Below are positions 52,771 to 60,491 of a stretch of DNA of 64,000 nt, piece after piece. Within the stretch, counting starts at the first letter, position 1. The number at the start of each line of letters is the position of its first letter. The position numbers and the translations under genes are program-made. The notes below the pieces were generated by a model. That model ran no database searches and was not told where the DNA came from. It worked only from the letters and a program-made list of their open reading frames with translations. Source of the DNA: Cronobacter muytjensii ATCC 51329 (GTDB lineage Bacteria; Pseudomonadota; Gammaproteobacteria; Enterobacterales; Enterobacteriaceae); contig NZ_CP012268.1 of the NCBI RefSeq assembly GCF_001277195.1, forward strand, positions 3,906,001 to 3,970,000, in the 5' to 3' direction.

Positions 52771-53602
52771 GCGACGCGTCGTCCGGCAGCCCGAAAGCGA
52801 GCATATCCAGCGTCAGCAGCGCGAACTCCTGGTCGCCGCTCAGCCAGACTTTCTGACCCGCGCCGAGATAGTGAATGCCTTCGGCGTCCAGCGGCTGCCA
52901 CTCGGTCGTGCGCGCCAGCAGGAAGCGATCTTCCGCGCCGGTTTCCAGCGGGTAGCGCGCCGGGATCTGACAGACCTGTTCGGTGCCATCCACCAGCTGC
53001 ACCATCGCGTGACGCCACACCAGATCGGTGACGCTCGCCGGTGCCTGGAAGCGAATGGAGGCGATGGCGCTGAACGGCACCCAGAAGTAGTTGCCGTTGA
53101 CGATAAGCTCGCACACCGGCCCCAGACGGGCATCGCCGTCCATCAGCCAGTCGAAGCGCGTCGGTTCGCCCGGTTCGCCTGACTCGCCCGTCGCCATCGT
53201 CAGCTCGCCCGGATTGGCCTCGGCCTGCTCCAGCGCGTCGCTGCGAAGCGCGCTTGCGCGCGCCGGGTCGGTTTCGGCCAGCGCCTGCAGCAGCAGATCC
53301 AGCCACGGCCACTGTTCGCCCGGCATACGCGGACGCGCGCGACCCGCCATCACTTCGGCGCGCTGCTGCTCGCCTGCGATAGCCTGTTGCAGTAGCGTCA
53401 CGGTGGGCTGCGCCTGCGGGGCCAGCGCGGCCCAGCTTTTCAGCTGGGTCAGCGCGCGGGTCCAGTTGGCGTTGAGGCAGAGAAACTGCACAAACGCGGC
53501 GCGGCGATCGGCGTTGCCCGGCTGGGCTTTGATATCGCCCTCAAGACGGGTCAGCGCGTCGCTGACGCTCGCGCCGGCCAGTTGTTGATACAGCGTATTC
53601 AT
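52763..53602 (-). CDS. tagJ: TagJ/ImpE family T6SS accessory protein
   Basis: A 279-residue cytoplasmic protein of the ImpE/TagJ family: helical tetratricopeptide-like N terminus (DIKAQPGNADRRAAFVQFLCLNANW, LKSWAALAPQAQ) and a beta-rich C-terminal part (RFDWLMDGDARLGPVCELIVNG, YFWVPFSAIASIRFQAP). TagJ binds the TssB sheath subunit and ClpV in other systems and modulates sheath recycling. It lies upstream of tssE with an eight-base overlap, the usual arrangement in this T6SS type. Confidence 0.9.
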   Translation of the reverse strand: MNTLYQQLAGASVSDALTRLEGDIKAQPGNADRRAAFVQFLCLNANWTRALTQLKSWAALAPQAQPTVTLLQQAIAGEQQRAEVMAGRARPRMPGEQWPWLDLLLQALAETDPARASALRSDALEQAEANPGELTMATGESGEPGEPTRFDWLMDGDARLGPVCELIVNGNYFWVPFSAIASIRFQAPASVTDLVWRHAMVQLVDGTEQVCQIPARYPLETGAEDRFLLARTTEWQPLDAEGIHYLGAGQKVWLSGDQEFALLTLDMLAFGLPDDASHE

Positions 53603-53627
53603 AACGGCTCCTGGCGTTTAACGGTAA

Positions 53628-54623
53628 TTACAGCGCGCGATAAGCGCCCGCCGCAGGGTCGCGCAGCTGCGGATGCAGCGCTTCGATCAGCAGAATATTG
53701 AGCGTAGCGCCCGGTGCCAGATACGCGGACCAGACCTTGCGCACCTCATCCAGGCGCGCGCGCAGACGCGCGTCGTCGCTGGCCTGCTCGCGGGAGATTT
53801 CTACCGCGACGGTGCCCTGGGCCTGCCAGACGTTCTGCTCGCGGTTATACGGCAGGATCATCCAGCTCTGAGCGGAGCGGCCATCGCTGACCACCATGCG
53901 CTCGTTGTTAACGCTGGTGATAAGCAGACGATCGGCGTCAACGCTTGCGTTAATGCCAACAATCGGAAAACCGTGCACGAAGGTGACCGCGACTTTTTTC
54001 TCGCCCGCGTCGCCCATCTGGGTGACTTCGCTGCGGCCATTCAGCCAGCCGCCTTTTTCGCAGATGCCGTCGTCTTTCGCTGGAATAAACAGGGCCTGCG
54101 CGTCAGCGCCGCCTTTCCAGAAGGTGCGCAGGTGGCAGCCGTCCTGAAGATTAAATTCCAGCCACGGAGTGCGGTCCGCGGGCGGAGAGAGATCTTCCGG
54201 GCGGCCCTGCGGCAGCGTGTCAGGAACGGCTGGCGTGGCCGTGGCGGCCGTGGTTTGCTCCGGCGCGGCGGCGGGCGTCACAACCGGGTTCCAGTCACCG
54301 CTTTTGGTGGCGGTGCCGTTCGCCAGCGCTTTGCCCTGGGTGTCGTTCAGCTGCCAGCGCACGGTTTTCAGCTTGCCGCACTGGCTTTCCAGCAGCGAGC
54401 CGAGACGCGGCATAAAGTTATCCAGCACCTTCGGCGTTTTGTCGCCGCTGGTCACGATACGCAGCGGCAGTTCAGGGCCGCACCAGCTTTGCGGGGTGTT
54501 GTCTTTGATGTTGTCTACCCAGACATCCAGTTTCAGGGTATTTGACTGAACGATACGGTAATTATCTGCCCAGACGCTGGATGACGCCGCAAGCAGAGCC
54601 AGACCCGGAAGCCAAAGTTTCAT
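53628..54623 (-). CDS. Exported protein of unknown role within the T6SS operon
   Basis: A 331-residue protein with a Sec signal peptide (WLPGLALLAASSSVWA, cleavage near residue 19) and four or more cysteines in the mature part (SWCGPEL, SQCGKL, DGCHLR, DGICEKGG), suggesting two disulfides in the periplasm. A proline/alanine/threonine-rich linker (about 125-155) separates two domains. I do not recognise it as TagO/VasI or any other named accessory. It lies between pppA and tagJ on short spacers (25 and 18 bases), so it is part of the operon and may sense or support the periplasmic side of the machine. Confidence 0.65.
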   Translation of the reverse strand: MKLWLPGLALLAASSSVWADNYRIVQSNTLKLDVWVDNIKDNTPQSWCGPELPLRIVTSGDKTPKVLDNFMPRLGSLLESQCGKLKTVRWQLNDTQGKALANGTATKSGDWNPVVTPAAAPEQTTAATATPAVPDTLPQGRPEDLSPPADRTPWLEFNLQDGCHLRTFWKGGADAQALFIPAKDDGICEKGGWLNGRSEVTQMGDAGEKKVAVTFVHGFPIVGINASVDADRLLITSVNNERMVVSDGRSAQSWMILPYNREQNVWQAQGTVAVEISREQASDDARLRARLDEVRKVWSAYLAPGATLNILLIEALHPQLRDPAAGAYRAL

Positions 54624-54641
54624 AAAAGTCCTTGTTAGCCT

Positions 54642-55436
54642 TTAATCTCGAAGGGGGAAAAACTGCGCCGCGTCAGAGAGCGTATGCAGCAGCGTCGTTT
54701 CCTGGGGCGATCCTACCCAGACCGCAACGGCACTGTAATTATCCTGTTTATCATGCCCCTGCTCACCATTTTTCAACAGTATTTGATTCATCAAAGTGAG
54801 CCATTCATCTGGGGTATTCACCATATGAAGGGATTTTTTCATCTGCTCTTCGCTCACGCCGTGCCAGAAGCCGTCAGTGCAGAGCAAAAACGCGTCGCCA
54901 TCTTCAATCGGCACCACGTCGCTGTAGCTCGGCTCGCGGCCCTCATCGCCCATGCCGAGCGCGAAGTACAGCAGGTTGCTGTTCACGCCGTCCGTCTGAT
55001 GACCGGCGTCTTTCATCTGCTGCACCAGGCTGTGATCGGTGGTGACGTGATAGAGCCAGCCGCGACGAAACAGATACAGGCGGCTGTCGCCCGCGTGCGC
55101 CCAGTAGGCCAGATGATAGTCGCGATCGATAAACAGGCTCACCAGCGTCGTGCCCATGCGGTGGTAATCCTGCACCGCCTTCTGTTCGGCGCGGATCGCC
55201 TTGTTCGCCTGATTCACATACTCGCGGATGTACTGCGCGTTGAGATGCTGTTCCCCGTCGAAACGCGAGAGAATGGCGTTGCGCGCAAGCGCCGCGGCGA
55301 CGTCGCCACCCGGCAGGCCGGCGATCCCGTCGCACACCACGAAGCAGGCGGCGCGTTCGCCGACGGTCTCGCCCGTCTGATCCTGGTTGCTGGCGCGCTC
55401 GCCCTGTCTGGAGAGTGAGGCCGTGCTGATATTCAT
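54642..55436 (-). CDS. pppA: T6SS PP2C-type phosphatase PppA
   Basis: A 264-residue PP2C phosphatase. The metal-binding motifs are visible: RGERASNQDQTGE, VCDGIAGLPGGDVAA, AHAGDSRLYLFR and CTDGFWHGVS, with the acidic residues that bind Mn/Mg. It reverses PpkA phosphorylation of TagH, returning the machine to the resting state. Its ATG at 55436 overlaps the tagH stop (four bases), so antagonist and target are translated together. Cytoplasmic. Confidence 0.93.
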   Translation of the reverse strand: MNISTASLSRQGERASNQDQTGETVGERAACFVVCDGIAGLPGGDVAAALARNAILSRFDGEQHLNAQYIREYVNQANKAIRAEQKAVQDYHRMGTTLVSLFIDRDYHLAYWAHAGDSRLYLFRRGWLYHVTTDHSLVQQMKDAGHQTDGVNSNLLYFALGMGDEGREPSYSDVVPIEDGDAFLLCTDGFWHGVSEEQMKKSLHMVNTPDEWLTLMNQILLKNGEQGHDKQDNYSAVAVWVGSPQETTLLHTLSDAAQFFPLRD

Positions 55437-57367
55437 TCTTCTTCCGATCCGCTTTGTGAGTCTTTGTATTGATTCACTTCCATGTCATAAGCGTGCAGGA
55501 AGGCTTCGCCAAACAGCGTGTGGAAATCGTCTTCGATCTCGCCCGCGGTATCGCTGTAGTGGCGCACAAAGTAATCCCACAGCGCGGCTTTGCGGCTCGC
55601 CGGCAGCGCCAGGCGGGAGACCACGCCGTCGCGACGCGCCTCTTCCTCAAGCTGCTCCGGGTTAAAGGATTGCAGCATGGCGGCGATAATGGCGCGGATC
55701 CCGGCAATCATCCCGAGCTGGTGCGCCTGAAGGTCAATCAGCGCGTCACGCACCGATTTTTTCGGCGGCATAAAGCCCGGCATACGGGTGCCGAACATCT
55801 GCATCAGCACGGTTTTCCCGGACGGCAGCAGCTTGAACGGGTTGTTGGCGTCATCCAGCACCATCGTCATGTCCGCTTTCACGCCGCGCTTGAGAATAGA
55901 GCGCGAGGAGAGCAGCGCTACGGTGCCCTGCGAGAACATACTGAGCATCTGGCCGAGCTGGCGCATATTGTCGCGGTCGAACTGCGGCGTCGGTTGCAGC
56001 TCGCCGAGGCCCATGCCTTCAAGCAGCGCTTCCAGCAGTTCGCCGTTCAGCACGTCGCCGTTGGAAGCCGTCGGCACGCCGCCCTGGCTGGTCGGCGACT
56101 GCACCGGGTCGATGCGCAGGCGGCCTTTCGGCGTCTGCGCGGTGCTGCGCGCCACGGCCTGCGGGGTCGGCAGGGTAATGCCCGCGTAATCCTGCACTTC
56201 CGGCGGCTCCGGCTGCACTTCCACGCGCGTCACCGGCGGTTCTTCCGGCACTTCTTCCGGGAACAGCGGCGAACCGGCGAGCGAGGCCAGATCCAGATTA
56301 TCGTCCGCCTTCGGCGCCAGCGGCGAGGTCATCTCCGGCTGCGGTTTTTCCGGTGGGGTGTGCGGTTTCGCAGGCTCCACGTCCGGTTTCGCGGCCTGTG
56401 GCGGCGGTGGTGTCAGCGGGGCCGCGCCTGCGGAGAGCTCATCCGGCGGCGTCAGCGGCACCGCGCCGCCCATCATCAGGCCGAGCGGATCGTCGCTACG
56501 GCTCTGGGCAGGCGTCGAGCCCACGCCGCCGAACAGCGCCAGCGGGTCAAGCTCTTCTTCGTTTTCTTTATGCGGCGCCTGCGGTTTCGCAGCCTGACGG
56601 TTGTCAGACGGCGGCACCAGCGTGGTCGGCGTTACATCGTTGAAAATGCTGTCTTTATCGAACGGCGTGTCATCTTTGAACAGGCTGTCCGGGTTGACCC
56701 TTTCATTGCCAAAAAGCGGCTCGCTGCCGCCGCTGGTAAAGTGCGCCAGCGGATCTTCCGGGTTGCGGTCCGCCTCTTTCGGGGCGTTAAACGGGTTGAA
56801 CGGCTGCGCTTCCGGCGCTTTCGGGCGCGCGCTCTGGCTCTGCCCCTGGCTGATGCTGTCGGAGATAGAGAACTCCTGCATCAGGCTGTCCCAGATTTCG
56901 GTCGGCACCGCGGTAGGTTCCTGTGCGGCCGCGTTTGACGACGGCTGCGGCTGCGCGGTTTGTGCTGGCTGAGGCGCCTGCGGTTGCACTTGCGGCTGCG
57001 GCGCGACGTTTGGTTTCGGCGCGGCCATCGCGATGACCGGCTGCGCGTTCAGCGCCAGATCGCTGACCTGTACGCGATATTCATCAATGCCCAGTACGTC
57101 GCCGTCCTGCAACTCAACCTGACGGCCACGCTCCAGCGGGATATCGTTCAGCACCACGCGGGTGACGTTGCCGCGGTTAGTGATGCGGCATTCGCCGTCC
57201 GCAGAGATATGGACAATCGCCTGCAGGCGGGAAATCGTTCTCTCGTCGTCCGGCAGTACCAGATTGTTATCCGTACCACGGCCAATCGTGCCGCCCGGCG
57301 GGTAGAAGTCACAGCTGCTCTGAGGAGGCTGGTGGCCGGGCTTGTTGGTGATAATCGTGAATCGCAT
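55433..57367 (-). CDS. tagH: T6SS FHA-domain protein TagH
   Basis: A 644-residue protein with an N-terminal FHA domain (GGTIGRGTDNNLVLPDDERTI, residues about 25-100), a very long Pro/Gln/Ala-rich middle (about 120-420) and a C-terminal domain (LLEALLEGMGLGEL to GEAFLHAYDME) typical of ImpI/VasC/TagH proteins. It binds phosphothreonine and links PpkA to assembly. The ATG at 57367 has AGGA at the right distance; the frame stays open to 57400 but that part is not needed. A palindromic leader (57396-57435) precedes it. Confidence 0.92.
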   Translation of the reverse strand: MRFTIITNKPGHQPPQSSCDFYPPGGTIGRGTDNNLVLPDDERTISRLQAIVHISADGECRITNRGNVTRVVLNDIPLERGRQVELQDGDVLGIDEYRVQVSDLALNAQPVIAMAAPKPNVAPQPQVQPQAPQPAQTAQPQPSSNAAAQEPTAVPTEIWDSLMQEFSISDSISQGQSQSARPKAPEAQPFNPFNAPKEADRNPEDPLAHFTSGGSEPLFGNERVNPDSLFKDDTPFDKDSIFNDVTPTTLVPPSDNRQAAKPQAPHKENEEELDPLALFGGVGSTPAQSRSDDPLGLMMGGAVPLTPPDELSAGAAPLTPPPPQAAKPDVEPAKPHTPPEKPQPEMTSPLAPKADDNLDLASLAGSPLFPEEVPEEPPVTRVEVQPEPPEVQDYAGITLPTPQAVARSTAQTPKGRLRIDPVQSPTSQGGVPTASNGDVLNGELLEALLEGMGLGELQPTPQFDRDNMRQLGQMLSMFSQGTVALLSSRSILKRGVKADMTMVLDDANNPFKLLPSGKTVLMQMFGTRMPGFMPPKKSVRDALIDLQAHQLGMIAGIRAIIAAMLQSFNPEQLEEEARRDGVVSRLALPASRKAALWDYFVRHYSDTAGEIEDDFHTLFGEAFLHAYDMEVNQYKDSQSGSEEE

Positions 57368-57395
57368 AGCGTATTCCTGCCTGGGGTTATTAGCG

Positions 57396-57435
57396 CTCAA
57401 ACGTCGCGGGTCTTATCAGACGCCCGACGTTTGAG
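57396..57435 (-). promoter_or_regulatory. Inverted repeat in the tagH leader
   Basis: CTCAAACGTCG (57396-57406) and CGACGTTTGAG (57425-57435) are perfect 11-bp arms around an 18-base loop, 28 bases upstream of the tagH ATG. No T run follows, so it may be an operator or RNA structure controlling tagH-pppA. Confidence 0.5.
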
Positions 57436-57594
57436 AGCTAAGGAACAGAGCCGCGTCTGCGCGCGGCCCGTGACTGCCTGTCGTTAAGCCTCGCGCCTCA
57501 CAACCGGACGGGTTTATTCTATTGATAATATGTATATCAGCGCTATTAACATCATCGCTGCGCATAAACATAGTTGCTGTCGCCCGGCGGTGAT

Positions 57595-57987
57595 TTAAAA
57601 ATTTTCCACGCCTCGCGCGGTCTTTTGCCTGCTAAAACGCTTATACAACGCGTCAGTTTCCGGGCTTTGCGCAATCAACGCGCATTTCAGCACGCGGTAA
57701 TCGTTTTTGGTGGTGCCGCCGAGGGGCGTTTTCAGCGCCTGCGCAATAACGGAATCCGCCTGGTTAAACGCCTCAATCGGTAAATCGCTTGCCTCCAGCC
57801 ACGCGGCGGCGCTGGCGTTAGCGTCCGCTTTCAGCGCGGCGCTGTCAGCGATAGCGCCGATACAGCGGCTCTGCACCCACTGGGTAAAAATCTGCGGCTG
57901 AGTAAAATCGCTGATGGACGGCTGCGCCAGCGCGGCGTGGCAAGAAAACGCGAAAACCGCTAACGCCGCGCTGTATCTTTTTAACAT
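57595..57987 (-). CDS. tai4: Tai4-type amidase immunity protein
   Basis: A 130-residue exported protein with a signal peptide (SAALAVFAFSCHAALA). The mature part follows the Tai4 pattern: IFTQWVQSRCIGAIADSAALKADANASAAAWLE, then IEAFNQADSVI and YRVLKCALIAQSPETDALYKRF, with the two conserved cysteines. Tai4 proteins form periplasmic dimers that block the Tae4 peptidoglycan amidase. AAGGA precedes the ATG. No Tae4 gene is present in the window. It is the last gene before tagH. Confidence 0.8.
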   Translation of the reverse strand: MLKRYSAALAVFAFSCHAALAQPSISDFTQPQIFTQWVQSRCIGAIADSAALKADANASAAAWLEASDLPIEAFNQADSVIAQALKTPLGGTTKNDYRVLKCALIAQSPETDALYKRFSRQKTARGVENF

Positions 57988-58012
57988 AAGGAGCGTCCTT
58001 ATCGCGGCCCGC

Positions 58013-58378
58013 TTAATGATCCGGCTGGCCTTTATAGCGGCGAATAAGCGCTACCAGTTCGTCGCTATTTATGAAATCGATGCATTTCGCGAGCGTCATC
58101 GGCTCGCCTGACTGGCTGCCATACTTTTTCGCAAGAAACGTCTGACCCAGTTTGATGACTGCCGAATGCGCTTCGAGAGAATAATCGCCAAATTCCAGAT
58201 AACCTCTCGCTGCCGCTGCGGCGTCGTTTTTCACTTCTGTAGATTCATAGCCCTGCGCAATGCAGGTGCTTAGCGCATAATTTTTCAAATATTCTTCCGG
58301 GCTGTACGCTGTGCGAGCAATGGCTTGCACAGAAAATAAGCCCACTGACACCATGACCCACTTAAATCTCGTCGCCAT
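58013..58378 (-). CDS. Tai4-like immunity protein
   Basis: A 121-residue protein with an N-terminal signal (WVMVSVGLFSVQAIA). The mature part is Tai4-like: YLKNYALSTCIAQGYESTEVKNDAAAAARGYLEFGDYSLEA and MTLAKCIDFINSDELVALIRRY, with two cysteines at the expected positions. AGGG is seven bases before the ATG at 58378. It lies between hcp and the Tai4 gene at 57595, 25 bases apart, probably one transcript with it. Sequence identity to the neighbour is low, so it may answer to a different amidase. Confidence 0.72.
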   Translation of the reverse strand: MATRFKWVMVSVGLFSVQAIARTAYSPEEYLKNYALSTCIAQGYESTEVKNDAAAAARGYLEFGDYSLEAHSAVIKLGQTFLAKKYGSQSGEPMTLAKCIDFINSDELVALIRRYKGQPDH

Positions 58379-58400
58379 CCCTGCGCCCTGTAAGAGGTAA

Positions 58401-58422
58401 AGTGAGCCCTTGCGGGCTCACT
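58401..58422 (-). terminator. Terminator after hcp
   Basis: AGTGAGCCC (58401-58409) pairs perfectly with GGGCTCACT (58414-58422), four bases past the hcp stop. A short TTT follows on the minus strand, so hcp could be made in excess over the genes behind it. Confidence 0.7.
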
Positions 58423-58426
58423 ATGA

Positions 58427-58909
58427 TTACGCTTCTTTGTTTTCTTTGATGTTCCAGCCAGCGCTGGTTTCTGCGCCTTTACCACCAGAAGACGTCTGCT
58501 CCCAGTACTGCTGTTTCACTTTAGCCGCCTGGAATGCATAGGTAACACCTACGGTGTCGCCGTTGTCTGCGCCGGTGTACTGTACGGACGTTACCAGCAC
58601 GTCTTCCAGGGTGATGCGCGCGTATTCAACCTGCTGGCCGCCAGCTTTGCAGACAGACAGCTCAACTTTAGTCAGGTGCTTACCGCTGGAGCAGTGCTTC
58701 AGGATAGCGGTGGTGGATTTGTCGATCAGCGCGTTAACATGCAGATCGTTGAAATTCACTTTACCGGCACCGCCGCCGCCGCCCACGCTCATGTTACCCG
58801 GCTGGGATGCGCCCCAGGAAAAAGAGGTGATGTCGGTCCAGCCGGTGTGGTTGGAATCTTTAGATTCGCCGGTTACACCGTCTACTTTCAGGAACATATC
58901 AATAGCCAT
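58427..58909 (-). CDS. hcp: T6SS tube protein Hcp (TssD)
   Basis: A 160-residue Hcp of normal length: MAIDMFLKVDGVTGES, HTGWTDITSFSWG, INFNDLHV-type segment (VNFNDLHVNALIDKST), LKHCSSGKHLTKVELSVCK and GVTYAFQAAKVK. It polymerises into the inner tube and is secreted; it can also carry small effectors in its lumen. It is flanked on both sides by Tai4/Rap1a immunity genes. A 205-bp gap upstream contains no gene and probably has its own promoter. Confidence 0.97.
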   Translation of the reverse strand: MAIDMFLKVDGVTGESKDSNHTGWTDITSFSWGASQPGNMSVGGGGGAGKVNFNDLHVNALIDKSTTAILKHCSSGKHLTKVELSVCKAGGQQVEYARITLEDVLVTSVQYTGADNGDTVGVTYAFQAAKVKQQYWEQTSSGGKGAETSAGWNIKENKEA

Positions 58910-59114
58910 AATATCTACTCTTCGTTAATGACGATTATTGCTTTCGAAAAAGCGCTTAATATGGCAAACAGGAAAGCATGGGGCTGAATAAAACCATCCA
59001 TATTTTACCTCTGCCTCTCAGCCTGACAGCATGTTTATTCCGTCAGGCGATCTCAGCGGCCCGCCCAACGCGAGCCGCTAAAATAGGTGATTGATTACTG
59101 CGGGTATAACGGTC

Positions 59115-59513
59115 TTATTTGTCAGCGTTATTGTGACAAGGGAAATAGTGTTTAAGCGCTTCAAGCATCAGGACGCTGGCTTTCTCTTTAAGCCGTTCGG
59201 GCGGTAATTTTTTAAAGTAACCGTATGTCCATTCGCGAAGCGCGGAGGGCATCGTGGTTTTACTTTTGCACCAGCCCATGCCTTCTGTCGCATCAAAAAG
59301 ACCCAGCAAATAAATTTGTGCCTGTAGCGAGGCTTCTTTATCTGCTCTGTCATTCCAGGCGTTTAAGAGCTGCTCGCCTGTTACGTTGCCTCTGTCTGGA
59401 TCGAAATGGTTTTTCTGGCTCTCGTCGGGGTCGATAACCCATACTCCTGCCAGCACCGGCGCACTCAGCATGACGGCACTCAGCACGGATGCCAGAGCAA
59501 AAGAACGTTTCAT
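59115..59513 (-). CDS. Rap1a-type immunity protein
   Basis: A 132-residue exported protein (signal FALASVLSAVMLSAPVLA). The mature part matches the Rap1a pattern: VTGEQLLNAWNDRADKEASL, QIYLLGLFDATEGMGWCK, then LREWTYGYFKKLPPERLKEKASVLMLEALKHYFPC, with Cys at the two usual places. Rap1a is the Serratia antidote to the Ssp1 amidase. AAGGA precedes the ATG at 59513. It is the last of three immunity genes upstream of hcp, and a paralogue of the gene at 60005. Confidence 0.78.
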   Translation of the reverse strand: MKRSFALASVLSAVMLSAPVLAGVWVIDPDESQKNHFDPDRGNVTGEQLLNAWNDRADKEASLQAQIYLLGLFDATEGMGWCKSKTTMPSALREWTYGYFKKLPPERLKEKASVLMLEALKHYFPCHNNADK

Positions 59514-59554
59514 GAATGTCCTTATTCGTTATTTCCTTAACGATCCGGGGCGGG

Positions 59555-59998
59555 TTAATCGCTCTGCCATGAGGGATTGTCTTGCATCCAGCTCTGGCTC
59601 GCATCACCAATAAGGACTTCCTTACTTAACTGTTCCAGCGCCGGGCTGTGATAGAGGCGTAAACAGTTAAGCGTCACGCCCTTAATAGAACGCCCTGCTA
59701 ATGCTTCCGGCGAAAAACCATTTCGCTGGTCGCGATATTTCAGGATGAGCGCATTGACCTTTTCATTCCCTGTGTCGATGTCTAAGGGGATCCATTGCAT
59801 TAAGGCATAAGCGCTGAAGCCCGCATCGGTACTAAAAGCGCTGTCGTCAGTGGACACCTGTGCCAGACACCGGGCCAGCACCATGTCTTTAAAAACCTGT
59901 TTATAAGGTAAGACTTTAAAAAACGCGGCTGACTCCTGAGCAGAATTCGCTAACGCGCTTGTGCAGATAAACAGCAACAGCGAAAAAGGGATTTTCAT
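59555..59998 (-). CDS. Tai4-like immunity protein
   Basis: A 147-residue exported protein (signal FSLLLFICTSALA). The mature part is Tai4-like in order: YKQVFKDMVLARCLAQVSTDD, FSAYALMQWIPLDIDTGNEKVNAL and GVTLNCLRLYHSPALEQLSKEVL, with two cysteines. It starts six bases after the stop of the Rap1a-type gene at 60005, with no clear ribosome site of its own, so it is probably translated by coupling. Function by analogy: binding a peptidoglycan amidase in the periplasm. Confidence 0.68.
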   Translation of the reverse strand: MKIPFSLLLFICTSALANSAQESAAFFKVLPYKQVFKDMVLARCLAQVSTDDSAFSTDAGFSAYALMQWIPLDIDTGNEKVNALILKYRDQRNGFSPEALAGRSIKGVTLNCLRLYHSPALEQLSKEVLIGDASQSWMQDNPSWQSD

Positions 59999-60004
59999 GA
60001 GCGT

Positions 60005-60424
60005 TTACTTACAGGCATGATTTTCTTTTAACGCCTCAACGATAAGCGTTTTGGCTTGCGCGTTTTTAAGCCGCTCAGGCGATGATGTAGCAAAATAGTC
60101 GTAGGCGATACTGCGCAACGTGCCCGGTTTCGACGGTCGTTCAGGACACCATAATATGCCTTCGGTCGCATCCATCACGCCCACGAAATACATATCGGCT
60201 TTGATACGCTCGCGCTCGTTCTGCCTGTTGCTCCATGCCGTAAAAAAACGCGCGGCGGACAGATGGTTGTCGAAGGCGTTTAGCAGCGCCGGGTCGCGCG
60301 TCAAAAACGTCGTGCCGTCCTCAGGCAAATCCTCTGCCCGGGGGTATTCATAAACCGTGGTTTGCGCGGCTGCCAGTGCCGACCACGCCAGCAAACCAAC
60401 AGCCAGTACCCTAAGCATTTTCAT
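60005..60424 (-). CDS. Rap1a-type immunity protein
   Basis: A 139-residue exported protein (signal LRVLAVGLLAWSALAAA). It matches Rap1a: ARFFTAWSNRQNERERIKADMYFVGVMDATEGILWCPE, then LRSIAYDYFATSSPERLKNAQAKTLIVEALKENHAC. The ATG at 60424 has GGGAG five bases upstream, preferred to a GTG at 60427. It is the first gene after tssC and clearly related to the protein at 59115, so a duplication has occurred. No cognate amidase is seen. Confidence 0.78.
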   Translation of the reverse strand: MKMLRVLAVGLLAWSALAAAQTTVYEYPRAEDLPEDGTTFLTRDPALLNAFDNHLSAARFFTAWSNRQNERERIKADMYFVGVMDATEGILWCPERPSKPGTLRSIAYDYFATSSPERLKNAQAKTLIVEALKENHACK

Positions 60425-60454
60425 CACGTCTCCCTGTGATTGCGAGGTCAGTGA

Positions 60455-60483
60455 CAGGCCGCAAGGCGTACCCTTACGGCCTG
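60455..60483 (-). terminator. Hairpin after tssC
   Basis: CAGGCCGCAAGG (60455-60466) pairs with CCTTACGGCCTG (60472-60483) with one wobble, nine bases past the tssC stop. No T run follows, so it is a weak terminator or an mRNA-stabilising structure between sheath and immunity genes. Confidence 0.5.
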
Positions 60484-60491
60484 AGCCAGAC

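Noticed and set aside
57595..60424. A Tae4-type amidase among the small genes around hcp
   Set aside because: All five have signal peptides and Tai4/Rap1a patterns; none shows the Cys-His amidase motifs or the cytoplasmic start of Tae4.
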